Of a stretch of 35,545 bases of DNA, positions 1-11,815 are shown in pieces. This stretch comes from Nephromyces sp. MM_2019. Its lineage: Eukaryota; Apicomplexa; Aconoidasida; Nephromycida. Every line of letters starts with the position of its first letter. Positions within the stretch are counted from its first letter, which is position 1. A model generated the notes under the pieces. That model did no database searches and was not told the DNA's origin. It saw nothing but the letters and a program-made list of their open reading frames with translations. The translations under genes were made by a program, and so were the position numbers. The stretch is from NCBI GenBank assembly GCA_015657535.1, contig JADHZB010000718.1, positions 1-35,545 of the forward strand, given 5' to 3'.

Positions 1-2742
1 GATCACAAGATGAAGAAGTCGGTGATGGTACTACTTCAGTCGTTGTACTAGCTGGTAATTTTAGAATAATTTCTAGCTTTGCTAGGATAAACCAAATTAA
101 CTACTTATTAATAAAATATTACAACTAATTCATAAAACTAAATATCCTATCTCAACTTTCCAGGTGAAATTTTAGCACTTTCTGAACCTTTTTTGAAACA
201 ACAAATTCACCCAACTGTGATTGTGAATGGGTATATGAAAGCACTTCAAGATGCCATTACTATTATGGAAGGATTTTCTACTCAGCTTGATATTACTAAT
301 GTTTCGGCTATATACCCTGTCATCGCCTCATGTAAGCTTTATAGACGAGTCTAGCTATACTTTAAAGAAAGGAATTCAAACTATGCTTAATAATTATTTT
401 GGTACAGGTTTGGATACCAAATTTTCAAATCGATGGGGAGAGCTTATCACAAAATTGGCTGTTGAAGCTGCCAAAACTGTAACTGTCGAAATGCCAAACG
501 GCAAAGTAGACATTGATATAAAAGTAACTTTAAAATAATTCATTTCATTTCAATTCATATTTACTGTTACTACTATCCTTGCTTCCAAAACTTATTTTAA
601 ATGCTTATAACAAATTATTTTATTTCGCAATTTTCAGCGATATGCTAAAGTTGAAAAAATTCCTGGAGGAGAAATTACTGATTCTTGTATGTTTAAGACA
701 TCACTTAACAACCTAAATTTTAGCGTGTCCTCATAATATATCTATTATGTTGACTTAATTGATCATATATCCCTCTAAACTCTAATTCAGGCATCCTATC
801 TGGAGTTATGTTGAATAAAGATGTAACTCATGCAAATATGAGAAGATATATAGAAAACCCTAAAGTAAGAGATAGATTCATTTACATAATTAAAATCAAA
901 TAAATCTAAGAAAGGCAGGAATAGTTATCCAAGATTCTTGCTTACCTATATTTATGGACTTGTACAGATTTTACTATTGGATTGCACTTTGGAATATAAA
1001 AAAGGAGAGAGTCAACTAAATGTTGAAATCACAAAGGAAGAGGACTGGACTAAGTTATTAGAACAAGAAGAGATAGAGGTCCAAAAAATGTGTGAATCTA
1101 TTATTAGGTCCGGTTGCAATGTTGTTGTTACCGAAAAAGGTAAGCATAAAAATTCCAACAATATAATTTATCATATCTCTTTTAATTAGCTCAAGCTGAC
1201 ATAAAATTTGCTTCAAATATATAAATTATACCTATATCTTGTAAATATATCTACTTGATATATTTTTAAACTCAATTATATTAATTTCAAATTTTTAGGT
1301 GTATCCGACTTGGCACAACACTTCTTATTAAAGGCAGGTATTAGTGTTGTAAGACGGGTCCGAAAGTCTGATAACAATAGGATCGCAAGAGCATCCGGGG
1401 CAATAATTGTTAACCGAACTGAAGAGGTCTCTTCTATAGACCTGGGCCTAGACTGTGGACTATTCGAAGTGAAATTGATTGGTATGCGTTCAATAATGAA
1501 AATGAGTTAATGAATTTCCTACATGGTGTATATACACATATATAAATATATATATATATATTCATCACACTACTTTGTAGGGGATGAGTATTTTACATTT
1601 TTTACAAAATGTACTAAACCCAAAGCATGCACTATAATGCTTCGTGGTGCCTCCAAAGATGTCCTCAACGAAGTTGAAAGGTACAAAAGCATCCTTAAAA
1701 AGTTTGATTAAAATAATTTATTGACGATTATTTAATTATTATTTTCAGAAACCTGTCTGATGCAATGAACATTGCTAGAAATATCTTATTAAAACCTAAA
1801 TTATTACCTGGTGGCGGTGCTACTGAAATGGAAATCTCTGCTCGTTTGAGCGAAATATCAAAAGGTGCCATATTTTTCATATCCCTTTACAGCATTCATC
1901 TTATATTAGTTTATAACCATAAGTTGAGAAGAAACTTGAAACTTCTCAAATATGAGAGAGCTACAAAAAATTTACTTTTATTACTCATTATAACTTCTAA
2001 CATTTTTACATTTAAATTTTCTATGAAGACATTTTTTATAATATAACATTTTAGACTACTTTTAAAGGCTTAATAAACTTCATATCACTTCACAGGAATT
2101 AAAGGGACCCACCAGTGGCCATATAAAGCTATTTCTACTGCTTTAGAAATTATTCCTCGCACACTTGCTCAAAACTCTGGAGCCAACGTTGGTAAGACCA
2201 GATCCAGAATCTTTCTCAAGCTTGATAAACTATCAACTCTTGAGCTATAGCTCAAATAAACACCAATAAATTAAAATTCTTCATTTATCATTGTTAGTTA
2301 AAACTATGACGGACCTTCGTTCAAGACATTCAAAACAGGGTCAAGGAGTCTCCATGGGAATTGATGGAAACACAGGTTTGAAATCTTTTACATTAGAAAA
2401 AATTACCACTATTGTGGCCACCTCGTTATTCTTAGGTAATGTTGTTGATGTGACGGAATATGGAATATTGGATACATTTGCTGTCAAGGAGCAGATATTG
2501 AAAACAGCTATTGAATCGGTAACACTTCTATAATTACATTTGATTCAATTGATGAGCTTTGTACAAAAATTACCTAGAAGTAAATTAAATTTTCAAAACA
2601 ATTTTGATATAATCTATAGGCTTCAATGCTTCTGAGAATTGATGATGTTTTATCTGGTATAACAAACAAAGATAAATCAAATGGCCAAGGCCCAGCAGAA
2701 GAAACCGGCCCAGAGCAGTTTGGAGATTCACGTGATGGATAA
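1..2742 (+). CDS. CCT3: T-complex protein 1 subunit gamma (CCT3), 5'-partial, 13 exons
   Basis: Subunit of the eukaryotic cytosolic chaperonin TRiC/CCT, which folds actin, tubulin and other proteins using ATP. Exons: 1-54, 164-331, 408-523, 638-686, 791-864, 968-1139, 1299-1481, 1581-1680, 1749-1864, 2096-2191, 2298-2375, 2436-2518 and 2620-2742 (TAA). All introns are GT-AG and the phases agree throughout, giving 469 residues; roughly 80 N-terminal residues lie upstream of the window. Visible signatures are DEEVGDGTTS (ATP-binding/catalytic motif, 9-38), KVEKIPGGEITDSC, LEYKKGESQ, SDLAQH, RKSDNNRIARA, DEYFTF, KACTIMLRGAS, LLPGGGATEME, QWPYKA and LLRIDDVLSG. The gamma-subunit wording identifies CCT3 rather than another CCT paralog. 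The 332-407 intron was chosen because it restores the exact family spacing (ITN...CLDTKFSNRW). Introns are mostly 60-230 nt. Very confident on identity, slightly less on each junction. Confidence 0.96.
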
Positions 2743-3163
2743 ATAATAACCAAAGAAGATTGAAAAATTTAAGTTCTATTTTAGAAAGTGCATTGAATTG
2801 CATAATACAATTAGATCTAATTGACCTTATAATTAAAACAGTTTAGATATTTAACAAAGTTTCAACCGATCAATTTAACTCATTTGATATACTGAAAATT
2901 CCCTCATATATTTCCCTGACATCTACCTTGAAGTCTCATTAACTATAAATATTTGCAAAGTCTAGTGAGCTGATTTTATATTGAAATAAATTTTTTAAAT
3001 TATAATTTGATCAGTTTTAGTAATTTGAAATTTTAACAAGTTTAACTAGTATTTTTGTTATCTTAGGAATTGAGAAATATCATTCAAGAGTAGTGTAATA
3101 TGTTTTAAAAAGAATTGAGTAGAGATAACTATAAAATAGGTCGATTTAATTATAAAAAGATAG

Positions 3164-3536
3164 CTATTTATAATTGCTAGCCTCAGAGAATGATTTCAGA
3201 GCTTTACGAATCCTTTTCATCTCCTTTTCCTGTTCTTGGGTTATTCGGAACAATATTTCGACATGCTTCTGCAACTTCTTTACGTACTTCTTCAACTTTT
3301 CATTTTCACTAGTTTGATTTGAAAATAGCTAATAATCGCAAGTTTTAGATATGAACAACGAAAATAACAATACCTGGAAGATTCTCTAGGGTTGTAGCGC
3401 TTTTTAAACTTGCCATCGGATCTACTTGCTACTCAAAAAATACGAGTATGAAAATGAGCTGTGGAAGAATGTAAGGCGAGGAGCAGTTGGAAATGGTCTT
3501 ACATGATTCCGAGGAAGGTCTCAGATTATTTCTCAT
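3164..3536 (-). CDS. Small basic coiled-coil protein, hypothetical, 3 exons
   Basis: No family recognised. Reading the minus strand, exon 1 is 3536-3503 (ATG), exon 2 is 3428-3374 and exon 3 is 3308-3164 (TAG). Introns are 74 and 65 nt, both GT-AG, with phases 1 and 2 that match exactly. The product is 77 residues. Residues 1-30 are Ser/Arg rich (MRNNLRPSSESS...). Residues 30-70 form a charged helix with heptad-like spacing (ENEKLKKYVKKLQKHVEI, then QEQEKEMKRIRKALKSF), which looks like a coiled coil. It lies tail-to-tail with CCT3, 421 bp beyond its stop. An in-frame TAG lies 8 codons upstream of the ATG next to an acceptor-like sequence, so a further 5' exon is possible. The open coiled-coil exon and phase agreement support a real gene, but there is no homology evidence. 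Confidence 0.6.
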
Positions 3537-5465
3537 TACCTCGAAAGGTATTTCGGCCTATTTAAAATATATAAAAGATACCAGATTATATGAATATCAA
3601 ATTCAGAAAGATTTTAGTTCAAGGATGTCTATAAGTTAATTAATTTTCGTCCTGGAGATATAAGCAAACCTGGTGAGTTGAGTAAAGTTATTTAAGAATG
3701 ATCCTTCAGTAATTGGGACTAGTAGAAATGTTTGGAATTAGTTTTTTTCATGTGTTAATTAATATTGTATTAGAGCTCTTAGTGCTAAAGATTATATGTA
3801 ATGAGCTAATTTAGAGAAATATAGAGTCGAAGCTAAAAATTTTCTCCAACTGTCAGAATTGACCATGAAGCATTGTGTTTATATTAGTATGTATAGGCAT
3901 AAGCTCTAATTTATATCATTTATTAATTTGATTCTAAAGACAAATTATTTGTGATCATGACTTAAACACCTGAATTAGTAGCTTGTTTTGTCTTGGGATT
4001 TATAAATTGAAAGCTATCAAGAAGCAGTTTCAGAGCAGATTTCCCATGAAATACATAGCATCACTTATTGCCAACTGTTATATCTAGATTTTTATTTACT
4101 CTGTTAGCAACTTACCAAATGCTCTCTAGCTCGATGAATAGTTAGTTACATTGTTCTATATTGGTTAAAGCCTGAATTTCACAATCATGAAAGGGTAACC
4201 CTAGTCAGGCTGAAGATTTGGACAACTTTGCACTCTAAGAGAGTTATAAATTTTTAATCCCACACATTAATCCAGGCTTTCACAGTGTATATGTACGCTT
4301 TCATTGAGAATTAGAATGCAAAACTAAAGACTTAAAACTACCCAAACAAATCCTAGAACCTTTCAAGCAACCTTTTTCTTGCTCCTATAAGTTTTAGCCT
4401 AATCTAAAACCAAACTTTTCAATCACATTTTATCCATCAATTTACCAAAAAATCTCGAATTTTGGGCTCATTTAAAATTTTCACCAACCAACAAAATTAA
4501 TAATTTTCTCAACACACTCTAACCCCAAATCTCCTTTGTTAAAGCCAATGTGATAAATTAAACATATTTACATTCGCATGAATCTACAAAGTTATCAATC
4601 TAAATCAAGAATTATCTGGGCCCACATTAAACACAAGGCATAAGCTAGCTAGATAGAATTCTTTGTCTATTTAAATAAATTTATTCTAACGATCATATTT
4701 AGTGAAAATAATTCTCTTGCTCCAGAGAATTCGGTTTTGAACTTTTTTACTTATATAACACATATACAGAAAAATGAGAATGTTATGAGTCAAACAATGA
4801 ATTTACAAATAAATTCATTATTACTCTAAATAAGCCTTGTTATGTATTTAGTTTTAGGATTTGAGAACCTACAAAGAATCACTATTACAATCTTACTACT
4901 AGCTTTATTGTATAATTTTGAATCTTACTCTCTAGTATGGGTCAAAAGTTCTTTTACTTTATAGATTTGTGCTACAATTTATTAACCATGTGCATGCTAT
5001 ACAATATTTTTTAGAATGCCAGATAATCTGTATATTTAAAATAATTTTACAGTCAAATTGCTACCAAAATTTAAATTTTAAATAAAATTGTATAAACTCT
5101 AAATCAAACACTAGCTCATGTTCGATATCAAATAATCTAAAATATTTTAATTATGCCTTTAACAAAAGATGTATGCTCTTTTGCTTATTTGGGTAGTTTA
5201 AATGATGGAAAATTTGTTTCAAAATTTTTTCTAATATCTAGATTAGTAATGGCTTGTGTTGAAACATCCGACATTTTTGTACTAAGTGATGCTTAAATTA
5301 TAAACATTCTATATCCTCAACAATTTGCCGCAGTAGCAGTGCTAAGCATTTGTTCTAAATTTAAGGCCAAAAATTTGTCAAATATTTTGTTCACTAAAAA
5401 TTTATTTTATCTACACAAAGGATCTTCTGAAAAATTGTGCTGGAGTTAATGATTTCATATTTAAA
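3537..5465. other. Intergenic region, no supported gene
   Basis: About 1.9 kb between the divergent small coiled-coil gene (-) and the membrane-protein gene (+). I see no convincing exon chain. From about 4260 to 4560 the + strand is rich in A and C and poor in G, a composition also seen upstream of other start codons here. A 47-codon ORF at 5153-5296 (ATG to TAA) ends 169 bp before the next start and could be an upstream ORF in its leader. It is too short to call a gene. Confidence 0.4.
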
Positions 5466-6200
5466 ATGCCTCGAAGGAATCAAGTACACCAAGATCCAGA
5501 CCCATTCTTGGAACCTTATCAGGATGAGCAGGAATTTTCATTGTGTAGGCAAGTTAGTCAAGTATTTCAATTCTTGTTAGGTTATTTTGCCCTTATAGTC
5601 GGGTTAGTGGTAATAATTCAACACAGAGAATTGCGGGACTCATCAGTTTTGCTATTTAATTACATCATCTACACTTTGGTAGCAGAGTTTGCATTGTTTG
5701 GAGCTACATGCCTGATTTATATCTGCCAAGTTTGTTGTTGCCGGGAAGAGCGGATTGCATATTGTTACCCTATTTTTGGTTTGGCACTACAATTTTGTTC
5801 CGTAATTATCAGTTTCATAAGTCTATTTATGGGAATATTTTTCCTATATGCCTATATGCATCCAGATTCTAATGAACTATGGAGCAAACTTGCCGAAACT
5901 GAGAGAAAAATTTATCCTATTATAATATATATAATTTCAATTGTTATGTTGTCATCATTCACAGCTATAGCTACATTACCATATATATGGGGTATTATTA
6001 AGATTATTGTTGAAAAGGCTATACATGCTTTTCATATTGGAAATGGAAACAATATATTTTATACTGTTCTTGATGATAATGATTATCATGCTGAATTGGA
6101 AGAGTATGCAAAAGACATCTCCACTATGAAACACCCTTATATCGAGTTTTCCGATCGAGTACATAAAAAAGATACTCAGGATTTTCAAGTCAACTCGTGA
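5466..6200 (+). CDS. Hypothetical four-transmembrane protein
   Basis: Uninterrupted ORF of 244 residues, ATG at 5466 and TGA at 6198-6200, with no intron needed. I do not recognise the family. The N-terminus (about 1-28) is polar and acidic. Hydrophobic segments lie near residues 34-51, 61-85, 97-128 and 145-178, giving about four membrane-spanning helices. A cluster of Cys (QVCCCREER, near 88-96) at the end of helix 2 could be palmitoylated (inference). The last 60 residues are polar with Asp/Glu/Tyr/His and form a soluble tail. Both termini would be on the same side of the membrane. Neighbours give no functional clue. It is one of few single-exon genes in this intron-rich window. Coding status is likely from length and the clean membrane pattern; function is unknown. 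Confidence 0.72.
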   Translation: MPRRNQVHQDPDPFLEPYQDEQEFSLCRQVSQVFQFLLGYFALIVGLVVIIQHRELRDSSVLLFNYIIYTLVAEFALFGATCLIYICQVCCCREERIAYCYPIFGLALQFCSVIISFISLFMGIFFLYAYMHPDSNELWSKLAETERKIYPIIIYIISIVMLSSFTAIATLPYIWGIIKIIVEKAIHAFHIGNGNNIFYTVLDDNDYHAELEEYAKDISTMKHPYIEFSDRVHKKDTQDFQVNS

Positions 6201-6290
6201 ATGAAACTCTATCCTGATTATCTAGTGAAAATAGTTTACTATATATTAAACAAGTTTTCTTATTATAAAGACATTCGATATGTGTTAGAA

Positions 6291-6370
6291 AATAAGACAC
6301 TTGTAACAAAATTATTACTGAGGTGTGATTTATAAGCCACTTATAACAAAATTATTACTGAGGTGTGATT
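6291..6370. repeat. Tandem duplication of a 40-bp unit
   Basis: Positions 6291-6330 and 6331-6370 are two adjacent copies, about 37 of 40 bases identical, sharing a core that includes acaaaattattactgaggtg. They lie 91 bp after the membrane-protein stop codon, probably in its 3' untranslated region or just beyond. A simple local duplication is the likely origin. Confidence 0.85.
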
Positions 6371-8846
6371 TCATTTGAATAATAAGATTCGAAATTTTTT
6401 TAAGATATGATTTGTAACTTTATCCTTTGATTTATTAAAAATTACTTATTGTTGCTTTGAAATATTTTTTAAACTCACTGCTGAGTTAATGATTTTCTAA
6501 AGTCAAAATAAACAATGACTTCAAGAGTCAAGTTTGTTAACCTAACAATTCGAATTAGATCACTGCTAGCATATTCTCAATGGGTATGTTTCGGGAATTT
6601 CGAATCACATCAACCAATCCGAGGTTTTGAATAAGTATTCAACCCCTACCTTTTAGAGCGTCGCAAATTTTTGTTTATATGTTTGTTGTTCACAATCTTC
6701 AATCAAGTTAATGGCACATTCACATATATTTTAATTTTTATCCCCACACACACACAAGTCTTACCAAGAACAAATGTTATTTATCTTTGAATTTAACTGA
6801 TCGAATGTCTGGTTAAATAATTATTATTTAGAATCTAATGATTTTAATTTGATAAATATTGTATGTATTTTTCCAATTTTTTATTAATGTACATTTTTTA
6901 AATTCGACTAGTTCTTTGATTTGGAGAATGTATTTAATTGATGTATTGTGAATACGATTTTTTTTTTTGTTTTCCAAATTTTTAAAAATAATAATATTGG
7001 GATAGTGGTTATCTGTCACTTATCGAATACCTATCTATAATTTTCATTTAGTTTGGTATATATACCCTTCGAAGAACAAAAAGATCATGTTATACTTGTA
7101 TTTTAATCTATTTGACTTATGTCAATTTGGTTGCTTACTAATTCTTGAGTAGTGCTAGTCAGATCATTCATTTCATTCGAGCATTAAATTGAATAAATAA
7201 GTCAAAACCAATATGAGCAATTTGAAATAAATTTTTAGTATTCACAGCAGAAAATTAAACATATTTTTCTTTTTCACAATCCTAAAGAATACAAATTTCT
7301 TCACAACCAGTTTGTTTCCATAGTGAATTTGAGATTTCACAACTCAGAATTCAACTGAAAGTTTTATTATCATTTACAGATTGTGCAACTAACTGCTCGC
7401 ATAACGCAAATAATTCACCGAGTGTTTATGTTGGTTACTTTGCAAGCTAAATAAAAATATCCGAGATTACGTGTAGAAACGCAGTTTTCTGGTATAGACA
7501 CTGATAGCTTCACTTGATGCTTCAAGTTCTTTTAAAAAATTAATCTAGGCGGGTGGCAATTCATCTCACCCATATTCGAATTATATTGAATTGGTTAAGC
7601 ACCAGCTGAGATGAGAAATAAAATCCTTAGCTAAGAAAAAACGTTTGTAGATATCACGAGCACTTTTAACTTGTAGAGTATAAAAAAATGAAAAATTTGT
7701 TATCTAAGCTTTAAGCTTTCTTCTATTACAGCTTGTGTGGAATTGAAAGCTATAGATCTGCTCTGAAGATACCATAAGCTGATGAAGTTGCTGGAGTTTA
7801 AGAAAGGCATATTTGACCACTTTTTCCTTTTTAATCCAAAAACGTTAATACTTTACTTGAAAATTTTTGCCTCTAATACTCAAGAATAATCCATAAAAAA
7901 TTTATGAAATACCAAAACCTCCCAAAATATTTATTTTAGGACTTAAAAAAAGAGATATGAAATTTTTTTCCAAATTTTTCATGTACACCATCGACACTAC
8001 TTCTCCCACTTTCTAAGATTTCTTCCCAAACATCTTAGACCTGACATTATTTAACTTTTTATATCTAGCAATTTTTTTGTCTGTAATCGTTGAAATTTTG
8101 AACTTATCGATTCATCGACACTACACACTTATCCTCGCATTTATCAGTTCTTCACAACTTCCGGTCTACACCCTCCTTAGAGCTGTTACTCTCAGATAAA
8201 TATGTTCTCTTTCCCCAGTATATCTTGATCTAAACCTATATCTTGATAGTACATTTCTTTTGGATAAATTTCTTGAGAACTGTGGGTAAAATCCAGAATC
8301 CCAAAAAATGTGATCTTTCCTTCCCTTTAATTAAAGTTGATTCACTTTTTTAAAAATTAATTGCTTTTTTAGAATATTATATCTGTACGATCACAATACA
8401 TAGTAAATATCATATAAACAACTTTATTATGATGCAATTATATCCATCAAATAATAGAGCTGATTTCTATTATGAGAACTTTTTATAGTAATTGCACTTC
8501 CGTGTTAACTACTTGTTGAATTAAAACAAATCTCTCAAATACAATTAGAAACGAATATGAAATATACATATAGTCAAAGCAAAGGCATTTCCTAATTATG
8601 AACAAGAACATGTCCCAAAAATCTCTCCATACGTTCCCCTTCCGTTATTGCTTCCAACATATATAATAATAAATCTTCAAACATATGCAAACCCGAAATC
8701 GAAATTATATAACAGAATTTTTTTGCAAAAATCAATTTGGAACTGTTTCTCATAAAGACAATTCTCAAAATGATCTAGACACATGTAAAAAAACTTAAGA
8801 GCCATGTAATTCACCTTTTGAACATCCTAAGTCTTGTACCAAAAAT
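6371..8846. other. Intergenic region, no supported gene
   Basis: About 2.5 kb of AT-rich sequence. I see no exon chain with both splice signals and family similarity. From about 7960 to 8700 the + strand is C-rich and G-poor, as expected upstream of genes here, so the cyclin promoter and leader probably lie in this part. An in-frame ORF at 8685-8798 directly precedes the cyclin ORF (see the cyclin entry). Confidence 0.4.
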
Positions 8847-10719
8847 ATGCAAACTAGTAACGATAAAAATTGCACCTTCAACAATAAAGAAATGAAAAAT
8901 AACAAAAGATCCAGATTATTCAATAAAAATATAGATATTGGTGCAAGAATTGAGAAAAATAGGTATTTTGCTAATCTAAAAAAGGCAACCATGGCCCTAA
9001 CATGTAGTTCAGGTTCAAAAAATGAAAAATCAAGGAATAGATTTCCTGCAAAACCCGACTGTGATGACTCTAAAAAGGCAAACAAAGAGCTGCAACAGAC
9101 CGAGACTGTTATTGACCAAAATTTAAAGATGACAAAACAGTTTCAACAAAATTTACAGACTGGTAAAGATATGAGAATTAAGCCAACCTGTAAAAATTAC
9201 TGTGCTTTAAGCATACAATTTCTACCAGATTATGCATCTAAAATCAAAACAATATGCCATCCTTTTGCAACAGTATTTGATGTTCTTGATGAGACTATAT
9301 CAACCACTAATGAAAGTGAAACAGAAGATGGCATCAAATTCGTTAAGGAAAACTCAGATTCGACCTCAATTCTATCTGACATCAATCAAATTCACACCCC
9401 TGAATCAAGTGGTTCGCGTGAGTTTAGCACAAAAATTGAAACTGATTACAACCCACCATTCGAATTTGAGCCTTCTGATATGTTAAATATAGATTATCCA
9501 ATTAATCATGACAATCCTAAATCACTATCTAAGTGTTCCTCACTCAACCTTCCACCTGCCATGGTCGATAAAAATATGCTGTGGCCTGATTATGATGTTT
9601 ATCGTTTGGATATTGAAGTGGATGATCAATTTATTATAACTTTTTCCTCTTTGGACTCTTTAAGAGAATCAGAAGACTCTAAGTCACCCTCTCCTCACTA
9701 CTCAATTAAAAAATTAAACTTGTTCTCAAATAGCTGCCTTTTTTCATCACTAATTAGAGATCAAGATGCACTAGAATTATTCCCACTTACAGATCAAGAA
9801 GTTTTTGATTTTGCCGAGATGATGATAGAGTTCCACAATGTGATGACAGCACTTGTTGAGAATAATTTATCAGAGCACTTTTCAAAGATTTTTTCCAAGC
9901 ATTGCCAAAATCGGAACAATACTCATAAAGTCACATCTACAAGTGCTCACTCCTCCGACACTTCATCCGCATCACATTATAATGATCATGGCTCTAACAC
10001 TATAAATGATACTGTACAAACACATAATTATTCAGCGAGTTCTTGTCAAACTTTAAAATTGATTGCAACACTTACTGGTCAGGATGTACCTAAAATATCT
10101 ATATCTGACTACCTGGCTAGAATTATACAATATGGTAACATTGGCTGCCATGAAATCATTATTGCCTTTATATTAATTAGTCGTATTTTGGATGCTCACC
10201 CAAGTATTGGGATTTCCCCCTTAAATGCTCATAGAATGATCTTAACTGCTTCTTGTATAACATCCAAAATTTATAAAGACATATATTATGGTAATTGACG
10301 AATAGTTTTATTATAATTTAAATATGAAAATTGTATTTAGCAATGAATATACTTGAAATTTTATTAAAATTATCAATATTTCAACTATACTAAAAGTATT
10401 TTCTTTAATATCCTATTTATCTCAAGCAAACAAACTATGGTCCCGAATTGGAGGTATTACTACAAAAGAACTCAACAAGCTTGAAGTTAACTTTTTACAA
10501 CTTCTTGACTATCGTACTCATGTTATTCTAGAAGATTATTCAGCTTGTTTTTATCTTGCTAAACAGATGATTAATTCAGGCAGAAACCATCTTTATAAAC
10601 TAAGAACCCAACTATATCACAAACTTGAGGTTCCATCCGAAATCATCGAGCAACCATTTGCTAACCTACTATTTTTTCAAGCAAAATCTTACTCTAAGAA
10701 TATATCTCAGAATCAGTGA
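8847..10719 (+). CDS. PHO80-like (P/U-type) cyclin with long N-terminal extension, 2 exons
   Basis: Exon 1 8847-10290, intron 10291-10426 (gtaatt...tcaag, 136 nt, phase 1), exon 2 10427-10719 (TGA): 578 residues. A PHO80-like cyclin box lies at about 400-535. It includes ISDYLARII, AFILISRILDAHP, SPLNAHRMILTASCI, KIYKDIYYANKLWSRIGGI, KELNKLEVNFLQLLDYRTHV and DYSACFYLAKQMI. Cyclins of this type bind and activate a cyclin-dependent kinase; the partner cannot be told from sequence. The first 350 residues are low-complexity, rich in Asn, Ser, Lys and Asp, and probably disordered. The start is uncertain: an in-frame ATG ORF (8685-8798) is separated from it only by a TAA and 16 codons. After the TGA the same frame stays open to 10959. 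Family identity is confident; the exact ends are less so. Confidence 0.86.
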
Positions 10720-10959
10720 ACTCTTCATACTAAGCCTCACCCTGCGAAATTGATTACTCAAGATCAGGTTGATACTCTCAAATACAACCTCTATTTTCTA
10801 TTGTTGAAGTTATGGCTAAGTAATGACCTTATTCATAAGGAAACGATGAGCGCAAAATCTTGTTCCTACACTGCTCTAGAAATGTATTATATCCGTTTCC
10901 TTTGTATAATTTTCTCTTACCTCATGATTTGGCAACTCTTGATGCCTCATTTTATTTAA
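10720..10959 (+). other. In-frame open extension after the cyclin stop codon
   Basis: After the cyclin TGA (10717-10719) the same frame is open for 79 codons, to a TAA at 10957-10959. The sequence encodes plausible protein (HPAKLITQDQVDTLKYNL..., then hydrophobic MYYIRFLCIIFSYLMIW). An alternative splice that skips the TGA is possible: donor gttcca near 10629 and acceptor cag/aag near 10737. Readthrough, a sequencing error or chance are the other options. Not called as coding. Confidence 0.3.
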
Positions 10960-11815
10960 CTCTTAACGTTGTAATTTTAAGTACAAGCCTAATGATACTA
11001 ACTAAAACTTCTTATTTATCCTACTACTTTTAATAATGATCCCCAGCTTTCCATTATCTTTTGGTTGTAAAAACGTCACACTCATAAATCACTTAATCAT
11101 TTTCTACTACCTAATCGTTTACGTGAACAAATAAAATATATTTTTCCTAAATCATCCATCACTCTACTCAGAGCTATAGTTTGCATTTGAAATTTGATCA
11201 TATGATGAACTTAAACTGAATGAGCTTTTGCAACTTCTCTATAATTCTATACCTAAATTATGAAAACCAATTTTATTATGTCTTTTGATAAATCATAATT
11301 AAATTAATATCTTAAATAATCCAAGCAAAACTTTTTTAGAAATTATTTTATTACTTGATGACCCCTTGGTCTAAACTTGGATCCAACCAAGAATATTTAT
11401 CTTTAATTTCGAGCTACCTAGTAATTAAATGTATCACATAATGTTATCCAATTATAACATCAAAATATCATTATACTTGTTTATTTATATATCTAAAACA
11501 TTTATGAAACATTAACGCCAAATGTGTATTGGTAATAATAAGTGAAATTGTGTTTTCGATGTGACAGATGTAGGTAGATTATGTTGTATTTAAATGTCCG
11601 AATTTGACTGGGATTGTTAAAAATGATATAGAATAGACCCGTTTAGCTTTTATCAAAATGCCAAAATTTATTATTGAGTTTTAAGCATGTGCTATATAAC
11701 ACAGTAAAACTTATTGATCCGACACTGTTAATCAATTCAGTATTAATATTTTCATTTTGATTAAATATAAGCCCCATTCATCATTTAAGCGCAATGTTTT
11801 GTATGAAAAAATTTA
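10960..11815. other. Intergenic region upstream of bL32, no supported gene
   Basis: About 850 bp, T/C/A-rich on the + strand. I see no ORF or exon pair worth calling. It should hold the cyclin 3' end and the bL32 promoter. Confidence 0.4.

Noticed and set aside
332..344. A 13-nt GT-AG 'micro-intron' in CCT3
   Set aside because: A 76-nt intron with the same donor and a better acceptor (332-407) keeps the phase and gives exact family spacing.
3458..3672. Plus-strand exons reminiscent of exosome subunit Csl4 (FRPGDI)
   Set aside because: Only six residues match, no continuing Csl4 exon was found on either side, and it overlaps the better-supported minus-strand gene.
5153..5296. 47-codon ORF upstream of the membrane-protein gene
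   Set aside because: Too short, no similarity; at most an upstream ORF.
7720..7860. Acceptor-like cttctattacag followed by a short open stretch
   Set aside because: No donor-acceptor partner with consistent phase and no recognisable protein.
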